Origin: Microcoleus sp. AS-A8
GTDB taxonomy: Bacteria > Cyanobacteriota > Cyanobacteriia > Cyanobacteriales > Coleofasciculaceae
NCBI GenBank assembly: GCA_039962225.1
Contig: JAMPKV010000009.1
Span: forward strand, 248,001-312,000
DNA length: 64,000 bases
Direction: 5' to 3'
Part shown: piece after piece, positions 1 to 8,785 of the stretch
Position numbering within the stretch: the first letter of the stretch is position 1
Layout: every line of letters starts with the position of its first letter
Notes under the pieces: generated by a model
The model's input: the letters and a program-made list of their open reading frames with translations, nothing else
Told to the model about the DNA's origin: nothing
Database searches by the model: none
Translations under genes and position numbers: made by a program

Positions 1-1
1 A

Positions 2-2671
2 TACGTTCGGGTTGTAGAAACCAGAGAAGTTTTGGAGGAAGAGTTTGCCATTTCCAAAGCGGGAATTACGGCCTCATGGTTACATCATCAGGTCATTCCC
101 TTTGCAGATGGGATAGCGATTACGACAAGAGATATTACGGAACGCAAGCAAGCCGAAGAAGCGCTACGACAACAATTTTTGAAGGAGCAGCTCATTCGGA
201 CAATTGCAGGACGCATTCATCAGTCGTTGAACCTGGAGGAAATTCTCAACACCACAGTTGCCGAAGTGCGGCAATTTCTGGAGTGCGATCGCGTACTGAT
301 TTTCCGCCTCCGTGCTGATGGCAGTGGCGTGGTGGTTGTGGAATCGGTTGGCGGTGAATGGATACCCATGTCAGGAACGGTAATCAACGATCACTACCTG
401 GCACAAAGCTATATCCAGCTTTACCAACAAGGGCGAATTCAAGCAGTAGAGGATATTTATACCGCCACATTGGCTCCTTGTCATCGCGAGCTACTGGCTC
501 AGTTTCAGGTAAGAGCGAACCTCGTCGTCCCCATTGTCCACGAAGAACAATTGTGGGGGTTGCTGGTGGCTCAGCAGTGTAGCGCACCCCGGAAGTGGCA
601 GGCATTGGAAATCGATTTACTCAAGAGCCTGTCCACCCAAGCCGCGATCGCCATTCAGCAATCTGAGCTATATCAGCAGGCTCAAGCCGAAATCATTCAA
701 CGCCAACAAACCGAAGAAGCACTACGGCAGCAGTTTCAACGAGAGCGTTTAATTGGAGCGATCGCAGGACGCATTCGTCGATCTCTAAAGTTGGAGAAGA
801 TTCTCAATGCCACCGTGGCTGAAGTGCGACAAGTGCTTCAGACGGATCGGGTGATTATTTTCCGTTTCCAGCCAAACTGGAGTGGGAATGTCGTTGTGGA
901 ATCTGTAGCGTCCAGTTGCTTCTCTATTCTGGGACGGAACATCTATGACCCTTGTTTTGAACAAGAGTATGTCTTACCTTACAAACAAGGTCGGGTTCTG
1001 GCTGTCGAAGATATTTATGCCGCCAATCTAGACCCCTGTCATCTTGATTTACTCGCCCAGATCCAGGTTAGAGCCAACCTCGTCGTACCCATTGTGAGCA
1101 ACAATCAATTGTGGGGACTCCTCGTTGCCCATCACTGTTGTGAACCCCGACAATGGCAGTCATGGGAAATAGACTTGCTCTCAGCCTTGGCGGCTCAAGC
1201 GGCGATCGCGATTCAGCATAGCCAATTGTATGAACAGGCGAAATCCCATTTCTTACAAGAACAGTTACTCAATCAGCTCACTCAAGCGATTCGCAGTTCT
1301 TTAGACTTAGAGACAATTTTTGCCACAGCTGTTCGTGAGATTGGCTCTCTTGTAGAAGTAGACTACGCTCACATCGTGCAATACTTGCCGGAACAAAAGC
1401 TGTGGTTAACTGTATCCGAATATCGGAAATCCCTTGACTTGCCAGTCGCACTCGGAATCAAAATTCCCGATGAAAATAATCCGCTTGCCTCCCAACTCAA
1501 GCGATTAGAAATCGTGAGAATTCACGATACTGATACCTGTGAACACCCGATTAATCAAGACTATGCAAAAACCTTTCCAGGCGCTTGGTTACTCGTACCC
1601 TTACACTTTGGCGACTCGGTTTGGGGCAGTCTGGGTTTAGTGAAAAACATGCATCCGTACCATTGGCAAGACTGGGAAGTGGAATTAATCTATGCAGTTG
1701 CGGCTCAACTTGCGATCGCGATTCAACAAGCCGAACTTTACCAGCAAAGTCGCAGCGCCACGGCACAAGCACAGTCACAAGCAAAACAACTGGAGCAAGC
1801 TTTAATTGAACTACAAAATACCCAAGGACATCTGGTACAGAGCGAAAAAATGTCCAGTCTTGGACAATTAGTCGCTGGCGTCGCGCATGAAATTAATAAC
1901 CCCGTCAGCTTTATTTATGGCAATCTTGTTCATGCCAGTGGCTACACTCAAGATATTTTGGGTTTAGTCGAGCTTTATCAACAGCACTATCCTCAACCCG
2001 TGCCAGAAATTCAGTCGGAAATTGAGATGATCGACCTGGATTTTCTGGTGGAAGACTTGCCTAAACTTCTAAATTCCATGAAGCTGGGAGCCGAACGCAT
2101 TTGTGAGATTGTCGCAGCGCTACGCAACTTCTCCCGCATTGCCGAAGCAGAAGTCAAAGCGATCAATCTGCACGAGGGGCTGGATAGTACCCTGATGATT
2201 CTGCAAAACCGCTTGAAGGCTTCGGGGAAGCATCCTGAAATTCAGGTGATTAGAGAGTATGGCAACTTGCCACTCGTTGAGTGTTATGCCGGACAACTCA
2301 ACCAAGTGTTTATGAATTTACTCGTCAATGCGATCGATGCCATTGATGAGCAAAATCAGAAGCGAACACTGGCAGAAATCACAACCAATCCTAGCTTTAT
2401 TAGAGTCTGCACGGAACTGGTCAATGACCATGAAGTCGCGATCCGTATTGCTGACAATGGCCCAGGAATGACGGAGGATGTTAAGCAACGACTATTTGAC
2501 CCATTTTTTACTACAAAACCCTTGGGAACGGGTACAGGTTTGGGATTATCGATTAGTTATCAAATTGTCGTGGAAAAACACGGGGGTCAGCTGCGTTGCT
2601 ATAGTCAATTGGGGCAAGGCACAGAATTTGTGATTCAGATACCCTTGTTACAAGGAGGAACGGATGGGTAA
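2..2671 (+). CDS. PAS/triple-GAF sensor histidine kinase (5' partial)
   Basis: The reading frame is open from base 2 and the gene starts outside the window; the TTG at 32 is only an internal codon. The visible protein begins with the end of a PAS/PAC unit (ITTRDITERKQAEEALRQQ). Three GAF domains follow, at about residues 55-215, 235-395 and 410-575 counted from base 32. Next come a coiled coil and a HisKA domain whose H box AGVAHEINNP puts the phospho-accepting His at about residue 619. The HATPase ends the protein (N box NLLVNAIDAID, G boxes ADNGPGM and GTGLGLSISY). GAF1 and GAF2 are close relatives, sharing phrases such as AVEDIYxAxLxPCH and VRANLVVPIV, so they look like an internal duplication. 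The PCH motif resembles phytochrome-like GAF domains, but bilin binding is not shown. The protein probably acts as a cytoplasmic light or redox sensor; its ligand and its partner regulator are unknown. Confidence 0.93.
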   Translation, partial: YVRVVETREVLEEEFAISKAGITASWLHHQVIPFADGIAITTRDITERKQAEEALRQQFLKEQLIRTIAGRIHQSLNLEEILNTTVAEVRQFLECDRVLIFRLRADGSGVVVVESVGGEWIPMSGTVINDHYLAQSYIQLYQQGRIQAVEDIYTATLAPCHRELLAQFQVRANLVVPIVHEEQLWGLLVAQQCSAPRKWQALEIDLLKSLSTQAAIAIQQSELYQQAQAEIIQRQQTEEALRQQFQRERLIGAIAGRIRRSLKLEKILNATVAEVRQVLQTDRVIIFRFQPNWSGNVVVESVASSCFSILGRNIYDPCFEQEYVLPYKQGRVLAVEDIYAANLDPCHLDLLAQIQVRANLVVPIVSNNQLWGLLVAHHCCEPRQWQSWEIDLLSALAAQAAIAIQHSQLYEQAKSHFLQEQLLNQLTQAIRSSLDLETIFATAVREIGSLVEVDYAHIVQYLPEQKLWLTVSEYRKSLDLPVALGIKIPDENNPLASQLKRLEIVRIHDTDTCEHPINQDYAKTFPGAWLLVPLHFGDSVWGSLGLVKNMHPYHWQDWEVELIYAVAAQLAIAIQQAELYQQSRSATAQAQSQAKQLEQALIELQNTQGHLVQSEKMSSLGQLVAGVAHEINNPVSFIYGNLVHASGYTQDILGLVELYQQHYPQPVPEIQSEIEMIDLDFLVEDLPKLLNSMKLGAERICEIVAALRNFSRIAEAEVKAINLHEGLDSTLMILQNRLKASGKHPEIQVIREYGNLPLVECYAGQLNQVFMNLLVNAIDAIDEQNQKRTLAEITTNPSFIRVCTELVNDHEVAIRIADNGPGMTEDVKQRLFDPFFTTKPLGTGTGLGLSISYQIVVEKHGGQLRCYSQLGQGTEFVIQIPLLQGGTDG

Positions 2672-2943
2672 TTTGTTGTGCATTTTTCAGGGAGTGACAA
2701 AGACTCTAAAAGCATTGCGGTATAAGGTTTAAGGCTCTTAACCCCATTGAAAAAAGGTGATTTTTTTGTTTTCCTTGATATTTTCTCTGCCAAGAAATCG
2801 CTGAGTTAAACCAACCAAATCCTTGATTTTTCAGACTTAAAAAACGTTTAATAAACAGTGATTAATCGAGATTATTTGTAGATGATCGTAAAATGAACTG
2901 AGTTAATGAATCATAAGGCTATTGTCCACCAACTCAAAACCCT

Positions 2944-3219
2944 ATGACCTGCCAACATCTTAACGATCTGGCTGCGGAAACCCTGATTTCTAAAGCAACC
3001 TATCCAGTGTTTCGCTGTGAAGAGTGCATTAAAATTAACAGCCGCTGGGTACACCTACGCATTTGCCAAACCTGTGGAAAAATGCTGTGTTGTGACTCTT
3101 CTGAGCATCAACATGCTCGCCGTCATTATGAGGCAACGGGGCATCCAGTGATTAGTTCGGCTGAATTGGGAGAACAGTGGGTATGGTGTTTTGTAGATGA
3201 GCAGGGAAAAGACTATTGA
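2944..3219 (+). CDS. UBP-type zinc finger domain protein
   Basis: This 91-residue protein is essentially one ZnF-UBP domain. Cys and His residues are regularly spaced: CQHL at the N terminus, FRCEEC, ICQTCGKMLCCDSSEHQHARRH, then TGHPV. In eukaryotes this fold binds the C-terminal tail of ubiquitin. Bacterial copies are common as small stand-alone proteins, where the zinc-binding fold is kept but the partner is unknown. The gene follows a 270-base gap and lies 68 bases upstream of a DUF5996 gene on the same strand, so the two may be co-transcribed. The start ATG at 2944 leaves no room for a longer N terminus with a clear motif. The family call is confident; the function is not known. Confidence 0.85.
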   Translation: MTCQHLNDLAAETLISKATYPVFRCEECIKINSRWVHLRICQTCGKMLCCDSSEHQHARRHYEATGHPVISSAELGEQWVWCFVDEQGKDY

Positions 3220-3287
3220 AGCAATTCTGATTCTAACTAGACTCTCTTCCCGTATCTTCATATATTTTCCTCAAATGGAGGTTTCTT

Positions 3288-4235
3288 ATGGCAGTTTCTG
3301 TTCAAGGTACTCCCGCTGACATCGTTTGGCCCAGTTTGCCACTAGCAGCTTGGCAGGATACGTATGCAACCCTCCATTTATGGACACAAATCATCGGTAA
3401 AATTCGGTTAGCACTAACTCCTAAACTTAATCACTGGTGGCAGTCTACTCTCTATGTAACGCCACGTGGACTGACAACTGCTTCCATCCCTTACGAAACT
3501 CGCAACTTTCAAATTAGCTTTGATTTTCTCGATCATCAATTACAGATTGACACCAGCGACGGCATTACTAAAAGAATTGCACTGGCTCCTCGCTCTGTTG
3601 CGGATTTTTACCAAACTATGATATCCACACTGAGCGAAATTGGTATCGAAGTCAGAATCTGGACGATGCCGCAAGAAGTGGCAGACCCGATTCCGTTCGA
3701 CCAGGACTATCAACATGCAGCTTATGATCCAGAATATGCACAACGGTTCTGGCGAATTCTCGTGCAAGTAGACCGGGTTATGACCGTATTCCGTTCACGG
3801 TTTATGGGTAAATCTAGTCCTGTACATTTCTTCTGGGGCAGCTTTGACCTCGCTGTGACCCGTTTCTCTGGTCGTCGTGCACCAGAACATCCCGGTGGAG
3901 TTCCAAATATGGCAGATTGGGTAACACGAGAAGCCTATTCGCACGAAGTCAGTAGTTGCGGCTTTTGGCCAGGTGGTGGCTCAGTTGTAGAGCCTGTTTT
4001 TTACGCTTACGCTTACCCTGCACCGGAAGGGTTTCGAGATTACCCTATCCAACCCACAGAGGCATTTTACAGCTCACAGATGCAAGAGTTTATCTTGCCC
4101 TATGAAGTAGTGAGACAAGCTGACGATCCAGATGTGGTACTCCTTGCTTTTTTCCAAAGCACCTATGAAGCAGCGGCAAATTTAGGGCATTGGGATCGAG
4201 CAGCACTGGAGCGCACTCCAGCCCTACAAGACTAA
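3288..4235 (+). CDS. DUF5996 family protein
   Basis: The 315-residue soluble protein matches the DUF5996 family. Typical phrases are WPSLPLAAWQDTYATLHLWTQ at the start, a central segment with HFFWGSFDLAVTRFSGR, and SSCGFWPGGG toward the end. A good ribosome site (GGAGG) lies about 7 bases before the ATG at 3288. No signal peptide or membrane segment is visible. The biochemical role of the family is not known. The many conserved Trp, Phe and His residues suggest a binding pocket, but that is inference. The gene sits downstream of the UBP zinc-finger gene and converges with the FHA-PrsW gene on the other strand. Confidence 0.88.
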   Translation: MAVSVQGTPADIVWPSLPLAAWQDTYATLHLWTQIIGKIRLALTPKLNHWWQSTLYVTPRGLTTASIPYETRNFQISFDFLDHQLQIDTSDGITKRIALAPRSVADFYQTMISTLSEIGIEVRIWTMPQEVADPIPFDQDYQHAAYDPEYAQRFWRILVQVDRVMTVFRSRFMGKSSPVHFFWGSFDLAVTRFSGRRAPEHPGGVPNMADWVTREAYSHEVSSCGFWPGGGSVVEPVFYAYAYPAPEGFRDYPIQPTEAFYSSQMQEFILPYEVVRQADDPDVVLLAFFQSTYEAAANLGHWDRAALERTPALQD

Positions 4236-4406
4236 CCAATCGTTCACTTGAAATACTTGATGATTTGGAGGAAGTTTTATTTCGTCGTTGCCAATCTATA
4301 TTGCAATAGCAAGATTTGATTCGAGGTTTAACAGGCTTTCATTGGTGGACTCAACTAGGGGCTTAATCGTAAGTCATTATCCGGACTTGATATTACCTAT
4401 TCCCAA

Positions 4407-5801
4407 CTACTCCTCACCAAAAAAGCGAGTGGCGAAATTTTGCGATCGCGTCGGTGAAAGTGCCCTCGCCTTGAGAATTGCCGCTGCCAAAAAGGCGTAG
4501 GATAAAACTCCCACCACCGCCAAGAGTACGGGACTGACAAATCCGGTTGTATTCCACAGAGCATGGAGAAAGGAGGCACAAATATAACCAAAGCCTATAA
4601 TCTGCCACGCCTGAGTGGGCTTGAGGACACTTAACCCAATAAAATACCCCAAGTAACCACTGTAAGACAGGTGTCCAACAATCGAGCCGAGAATCCGGGC
4701 GATGAGCAAGTGCAATCCGGAAATCTGACCGGCGGCTTCACCGGCTTGCAGGGTTACATTATCAATAATGCCGGGAACATACTGCCCTAAGGTTTCGATC
4801 AGGGTAAAGCCCACAGCAGAAGCCGCGCCTAAGAGAATGCCATCCAAGGGTTCCCAAATGCCAATGCGTTCTCGCAAAGGGGAATAAAGTAATCGTCCAA
4901 TAACATATATTCCCAATACTGGCAATGCCTTGAGTAACTCTTCCATCAATCCTGCCCCAAAGAACATGCGGATGAGTAGGGACATTAAGCTCACCTCTTC
5001 CCCCTCATTGGGTAAGCTCCCCGGCAGAATGTCGCGAAAAATAGTGATAAACAGCGGCAAAAGCGGCCCGATTAAAATTAAGCTGGTCAAAGCTGCACAC
5101 AACAGTAAGACCCACCAAGGTTTAGACTTACCACAAAGTCGGTAGATAAAAAAATAAGCGGCCCCGGCTAAATAGGTAGCAAGCAGCACGTTAAAAACAT
5201 CTTGTTGACCAACGGCGGCAAACATCAACACCACAAAAAGCACCGTGACAATGCCCGGTACCAAGAAGGCTTTCTGTTTTAAATCCCGCCCTGTGGAAGC
5301 GAGGGGAAACAGTTGGGTAAACGTGACAGAATCGGGCTTGGGTTTGCCTGCACTACCCACTGGAGTCACAGGCGGACGGGCGGCAACAGTGAACTGAGTG
5401 GGTTGAGGGGGTGAATGAAGAGGTGTGGGACTGGAGCTGGAGTTGAACTGATACTCAAAAATGAACATAGGGCCATTTTGACCCAACTCAATCTGATCGC
5501 CGGTCTTCAATGACTGACAACCTCGTAAGTAATTCCCATTCACGAAGGTGCCATTGGCACTATTCAGGTCACAAATTTCCCAGCCGGGTAAGCCATTTTC
5601 CAAAAAAGACACAGGACGAATCACAACATGACGCCGCGATACGCTCAAATAGAGATTGGGTTCTAAGCTAATGTGGCAGCTTGCTTCACGCCCAATGACC
5701 GTCTCTTGACTGTCAGACAAGTGGTAGGGGGGAAGAAGCAGCGTTGCTGCACCACCTGTGGACAGCTGTCGCAGAAATGCGCGATAAACTTGATCGGTCA
5801 T
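4407..5801 (-). CDS. FHA domain-PrsW family intramembrane protease fusion
   Basis: The 464-residue protein has two parts. Residues about 30-110 form an FHA phosphothreonine-binding domain (GREASCHISL, SVSRRH, NSANGTFVNG). After a Pro/Ser/Thr linker (about 120-170) come about eight membrane segments carrying the four PrsW-family motifs: EELLK at 287-291, GFTLIE with Glu336, GHLSYSGYLGYFIG with His377, and HALWN at 413-416. PrsW-type glutamic proteases cut membrane substrates such as anti-sigma factors. The fusion suggests that a phosphorylated partner recruits or controls the protease. A Ser/Thr kinase gene lies in the same window at 37865, but no direct link is shown. The ATG at 5801 is followed by a domain of normal length. 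Its substrate is unknown. Confidence 0.87.
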   Translation of the reverse strand: MTDQVYRAFLRQLSTGGAATLLLPPYHLSDSQETVIGREASCHISLEPNLYLSVSRRHVVIRPVSFLENGLPGWEICDLNSANGTFVNGNYLRGCQSLKTGDQIELGQNGPMFIFEYQFNSSSSPTPLHSPPQPTQFTVAARPPVTPVGSAGKPKPDSVTFTQLFPLASTGRDLKQKAFLVPGIVTVLFVVLMFAAVGQQDVFNVLLATYLAGAAYFFIYRLCGKSKPWWVLLLCAALTSLILIGPLLPLFITIFRDILPGSLPNEGEEVSLMSLLIRMFFGAGLMEELLKALPVLGIYVIGRLLYSPLRERIGIWEPLDGILLGAASAVGFTLIETLGQYVPGIIDNVTLQAGEAAGQISGLHLLIARILGSIVGHLSYSGYLGYFIGLSVLKPTQAWQIIGFGYICASFLHALWNTTGFVSPVLLAVVGVLSYAFLAAAILKARALSPTRSQNFATRFFGEE

Positions 5802-5919
5802 TAGTTAGTAGTTAGTGGTTATGGTTAGTGAGTATTGGAGGCGGGGTGATTAGGAAAACGACTAGGGAATAGCGACTCGTTCCTAACGACTAACAACTAA
5901 CGACTAACAACTAATGGCT
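5802..5919. repeat. Heptamer-type inverted repeats between genes
   Basis: The gap holds degenerate heptamers of GTTAGTN type at 5802-5835 and their complement (CTAACNA type) at 5884-5915. The two arms can fold into a long imperfect hairpin. Such short tandemly repeated repeats are typical of cyanobacterial intergenic DNA. No gene is seen here. Confidence 0.6.
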
Positions 5920-6117
5920 TTACTGATTTGCCCTGGCATCCCGAACTGCTGCATAGAAAAATAATCCCGTCAAAGGAACACTAGCCGCTAGTATAATTCC
6001 CGTGACTAAAGTTCCCAACTGGGGGTTTCCCGAAGAAAGTTCAAATATTGAACCGACAGCCGCGATCGCGGCCACGCAGGAACTCCCCAAAAACAGACCG
6101 CTTTTTGGTGTCATCAT
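5920..6117 (-). CDS. Small two-helix membrane protein
   Basis: The 65-residue protein is mostly hydrophobic. One membrane segment lies near residues 7-26 and a second near 33-58, followed by a short charged tail (RDARANQ). I do not recognise a family with a known function. The gene begins 18 bases after the stop of the peptide deformylase gene on the same strand, so the two are probably co-transcribed. The hydrophobic pattern and clean ATG support a real gene, but nothing indicates its role. Confidence 0.6.
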   Translation of the reverse strand: MMTPKSGLFLGSSCVAAIAAVGSIFELSSGNPQLGTLVTGIILAASVPLTGLFFYAAVRDARANQ

Positions 6118-6135
6118 TGGTTTTGAGGCAATAAG

Positions 6136-6699
6136 CTAAGCGAGGGGTTTGACGGCTTGGGGTGAGAAACCGTGCTTGTTCAGTTCTTCGGTCAAAGCTA
6201 GACCATTCTCCACGCGATCTACAAACATCACGCCATTTAAGTGATCCATCTCATGCTGAATCGCACGAGCTAAAAGTCCATCCGCCTTTAAGGTTTGAGG
6301 ACGTCCGTTCTCATCTTTGTAAGCCACCTCCACTTCTTCGGGGCGCATCACATCCAAGTAAACATTCGGTATACTCAGACACCCTTCTTGGGCATCGCAC
6401 AGCTTGCTACCAAAACGTTTGATCGTTGGATTAATTAAAACCAGAGGTTTATTATCAGGGTTATCCGGTTCGCAGTCGATGACAATGATTTGCTTGTGAA
6501 TCCCAACCTGAGGGGCGGCAAGCCCAATCCCATCAGCGCTGTACATGGTTTGCAGCATCTGCTGAGCCACCTGCCGGATGCTTTGGTCTACTTTAGCAAC
6601 CCGCTTGGCCGGCTGACGTAAGACGCGATCGCCCAGATAATGAATCTTTAGCGGTGGATTCTCTAATTTTTTCTTTTCAACGAGGAGTTGAGCAGTCAT
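6136..6699 (-). CDS. def: Peptide deformylase
   Basis: The enzyme removes the formyl group from the N-terminal methionine of new proteins at the ribosome exit. All three family motifs are present in the 187-residue protein: GIGLAAPQVG (57-66), EGCLSIP with metal ligand Cys107, and QHEMDH with metal ligands His149 and His153 and catalytic Glu150. Length is normal. The ATG at 6699 gives about 20 residues before the conserved core, as in plant and cyanobacterial forms. It is the first gene of a likely two-gene unit with the small membrane protein downstream, and it is divergent from ftsX. Confidence 0.97.
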   Translation of the reverse strand: MTAQLLVEKKKLENPPLKIHYLGDRVLRQPAKRVAKVDQSIRQVAQQMLQTMYSADGIGLAAPQVGIHKQIIVIDCEPDNPDNKPLVLINPTIKRFGSKLCDAQEGCLSIPNVYLDVMRPEEVEVAYKDENGRPQTLKADGLLARAIQHEMDHLNGVMFVDRVENGLALTEELNKHGFSPQAVKPLA

Positions 6700-6859
6700 G
6701 GGGAGGACTCGTAGGAACAGCTATTTGTAACAGTGTACTTTACCTCAATACTAACAGCTCTCGGCCTTTGAACCTGGGGTGATTCCCCACCCAGCTATTA
6801 GTTTTGTGGCCATTTTTGTCTGGCCATCATCAATGTATTATGAGGCGCGAAAGTGAAGA

Positions 6860-7762
6860 ATGTTCCAATTTCTCACAAAACTGGATTACCTCCTGCGCGA
6901 AACTCTTTTGGGTTTACGGCGCGGGGGTTGGATGAATTGGGCGGCGGTTAGCACCGTCACTGTTTTGTTGTTTCTGTTTGGTATGAGTTTACAGGCATCT
7001 TGGAAATTAGAGGGATTGCTCAACCAGTTCGGGAGTCCGGTGGAAGTCTCTGTCTACCTCGATCCAGGCGCACCTGTAGAACAGGTTATACCTCTAGTTG
7101 CCCAACTGCCTCATGTCACGGATGTGAAAGCGATTTCCAAAGAGCAAGCCTGGGCCGTTTTGGTCAAGGAAATGGGTCTTTCGGATATCGAGGCAGCGAC
7201 GGAGCAATTGGAAGGAAATCCCCTTGTCGATGAACTGAAGGTTAAAGCGCAAGCCTCCCAGCATGTGCCAATGATCGCTAAGCAACTGGCTCAGATACCG
7301 GGGATCGATGAGGTGCAATATATGGATGAGGTAATCCAACGGATGCAACAGCTCAATCAGGGTTTGAGCTGGGTGAGCCTGACCATTATTAGTCTTCTGA
7401 CTCTGACAGCCGTTGCGGTGATCACAACTACGATTCGTTTGATTGTGATGGCACGACGCCGGGAAATTGAGATTATGCAGCTTGTGGGAGCCACGACTTC
7501 TTGGATTTATCTGCCGTTTATTTTGCAGGGGATGACTTTTGGGGTTCTCGGCGCGATGATTGCCTGGGTTTTGATTACCAGCGTTCAAATGTTTCTCGCC
7601 AATTTGCTGACGACGGGGCCAGATTTTATCCAATATATCGCTAGTGGCGCACAACCCAATCCGATTCAGATATTGCTGCTGCCGTTGCTTTTGTTAACTC
7701 TTGGGGGTTCAGTCGGCTTGATGGGAAGTTTGTTTGCTGTACGCCGATTTGCTTCACGCTGA
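6860..7762 (+). CDS. ftsX: Cell division permease-like protein FtsX
   Basis: The 300-residue protein has the FtsX layout. A short cytoplasmic N terminus is followed by membrane helix 1 (WAAVSTVTVLLFLFGMSL). A periplasmic domain spans about residues 50-170 (VEVSVYLDPGAP, VTDVKAISKEQAW, IPGIDEVQY). Three further helices carry the conserved cytoplasmic stretch RLIVMARRREIEIMQLVGAT. FtsEX controls peptidoglycan hydrolases at the division site. FtsE, the usual ATPase partner, is not next to it here. The gene converges with the peroxiredoxin gene across a strong hairpin. Confidence 0.95.
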   Translation: MFQFLTKLDYLLRETLLGLRRGGWMNWAAVSTVTVLLFLFGMSLQASWKLEGLLNQFGSPVEVSVYLDPGAPVEQVIPLVAQLPHVTDVKAISKEQAWAVLVKEMGLSDIEAATEQLEGNPLVDELKVKAQASQHVPMIAKQLAQIPGIDEVQYMDEVIQRMQQLNQGLSWVSLTIISLLTLTAVAVITTTIRLIVMARRREIEIMQLVGATTSWIYLPFILQGMTFGVLGAMIAWVLITSVQMFLANLLTTGPDFIQYIASGAQPNPIQILLLPLLLLTLGGSVGLMGSLFAVRRFASR

Positions 7763-7789
7763 CTCATGTCTCGAATATAATACTCCTCC

Positions 7790-7814
7790 AAACCCCCCTT
7801 GTTCAGGGGGGTTT
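7790..7814. terminator. Perfect 10-bp hairpin between convergent genes
   Basis: AAACCCCCCT and AGGGGGGTTT form a perfect 10-bp stem around a 5-base loop. It sits between the ends of ftsX and the peroxiredoxin gene, where a two-way terminator would be expected. A long T run is missing on both sides, so it may instead be a repeat-type palindrome that also stops transcription. Confidence 0.55.
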
Positions 7815-7843
7815 GTCAGGAGAAGGTTAGAGCCACTTGATTG

Positions 7844-8446
7844 CTACACAGCGGCGAAGAACACCTTCGACTTGACGGGGTCGGGAACCATTGTCTTGTC
7901 ACCGGGTTGCCAACCGGCTGGGCAAACTTCGTCTGGATGAGACTGAACGTACTGAATCGCTTTCAGGGTACGCAATGTTTCATCCACGCTACGACCAAAG
8001 GATAGGTTGTTGATGGTGGCGTGTTGAATCACACCATCTTTATCGATGATGAATAACCCGCGCAGCGCCACACCCGCATCGGGGTCGAGGACGTTGTAGG
8101 CGGTGCTGATTTCTTTTTTGATATCCGAAACCAGAGGGTAGTTTAAGTCTCCGATCCCGCCCGATTTGCGATCGGTTTGAATCCAAGCGAGGTGCGAGAA
8201 TTCACTGTCCACCGACACGCCGAGGATTTGAGCGCCGATGGTATTGAATTCTTCAGCGCGATCGCTAAAGGCCGTGATTTCAGTGGGGCAGACAAAGGTG
8301 AAGTCCAACGGATAGAAGAACAAGACAACATATTGACCCCGATAGTCAGATAATTTAATCGTCTTAAATTCTTGATCGGCTACAGCAGTAGCCGTGAAGT
8401 CGGGGGCTTGTTGACCTACCCGCAGACATCCTTCAATCGGGCTCAT
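7844..8446 (-). CDS. Typical 2-Cys peroxiredoxin
   Basis: The enzyme reduces hydrogen and organic peroxides using thioredoxin-type donors. The 200-residue protein has the peroxidatic Cys53 in DFTFVCPTE and the resolving Cys175 in EVCPAGW. It carries a GGIG loop and ends in FFAAV, close to the GGLG and YF motifs that make 2-Cys peroxiredoxins prone to overoxidation. That sensitivity is known for the family and only inferred here. The ATG at 8446 has a purine-rich ribosome site (AGGAGAG). The leader contains a perfect 8-5-8 inverted repeat that could be an operator. Confidence 0.96.
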   Translation of the reverse strand: MSPIEGCLRVGQQAPDFTATAVADQEFKTIKLSDYRGQYVVLFFYPLDFTFVCPTEITAFSDRAEEFNTIGAQILGVSVDSEFSHLAWIQTDRKSGGIGDLNYPLVSDIKKEISTAYNVLDPDAGVALRGLFIIDKDGVIQHATINNLSFGRSVDETLRTLKAIQYVQSHPDEVCPAGWQPGDKTMVPDPVKSKVFFAAV

Positions 8447-8785
8447 AAAGTTACTCTCCTTTGATTTTTCTATTATTTGGACAGGCCCGAAAGCCTATCG
8501 TATACGTTCGCTGTCCTCGCAAGTAAAGTTCTAGAAACTTTACCCTTACTGGTAAAACTTAACGATTTACGAACTGTTACAACTATATCATACTCATAAC
8601 GATTTTGAGTAGGAGTCCTGACTCCGGACGCAACCCACTGAACCTCTGGCTCTGATTGCCTTCGGTCAGAGAACTGCAAAGAGTTTAAATTTTGTCGATT
8701 GATTGCAGGCTTGTGATTCTCTACAAGAGAAAATTCTCCTAGAAAACCCTAAACTGAGCCTACAAGGCTCAAGAGCGGAATTGTT
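8447..8785. other. Divergent intergenic region, peroxiredoxin / debranching enzyme
   Basis: The 339-base gap separates two divergent genes and must hold both promoters. It contains a perfect inverted repeat at 8523-8543 (GTAAAGTT, 5 bases, AACTTTAC) and a second hairpin at 8650-8671 (CTCTGA/TCAGAG). A 68-codon open frame on the minus strand shows no protein-like features and is not called. Confidence 0.5.
8523..8543. promoter_or_regulatory. Inverted repeat upstream of peroxiredoxin gene
   Basis: GTAAAGTT and AACTTTAC are exact complements separated by CTAGA. The site lies 77-97 bases before the peroxiredoxin start. It could be an operator for a dimeric regulator or a hairpin in the leader; the sequence alone does not decide. 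Confidence 0.35.

Noticed and set aside
4288-4500. 70-codon plus-strand frame after the DUF5996 gene
   Set aside because: It starts with TTG, overlaps the end of the FHA-PrsW gene on the other strand and has no protein-like pattern.
8473-8679. 68-codon minus-strand frame upstream of peroxiredoxin
   Set aside because: Composition is random-like and the stretch holds inverted repeats expected of a leader or promoter.
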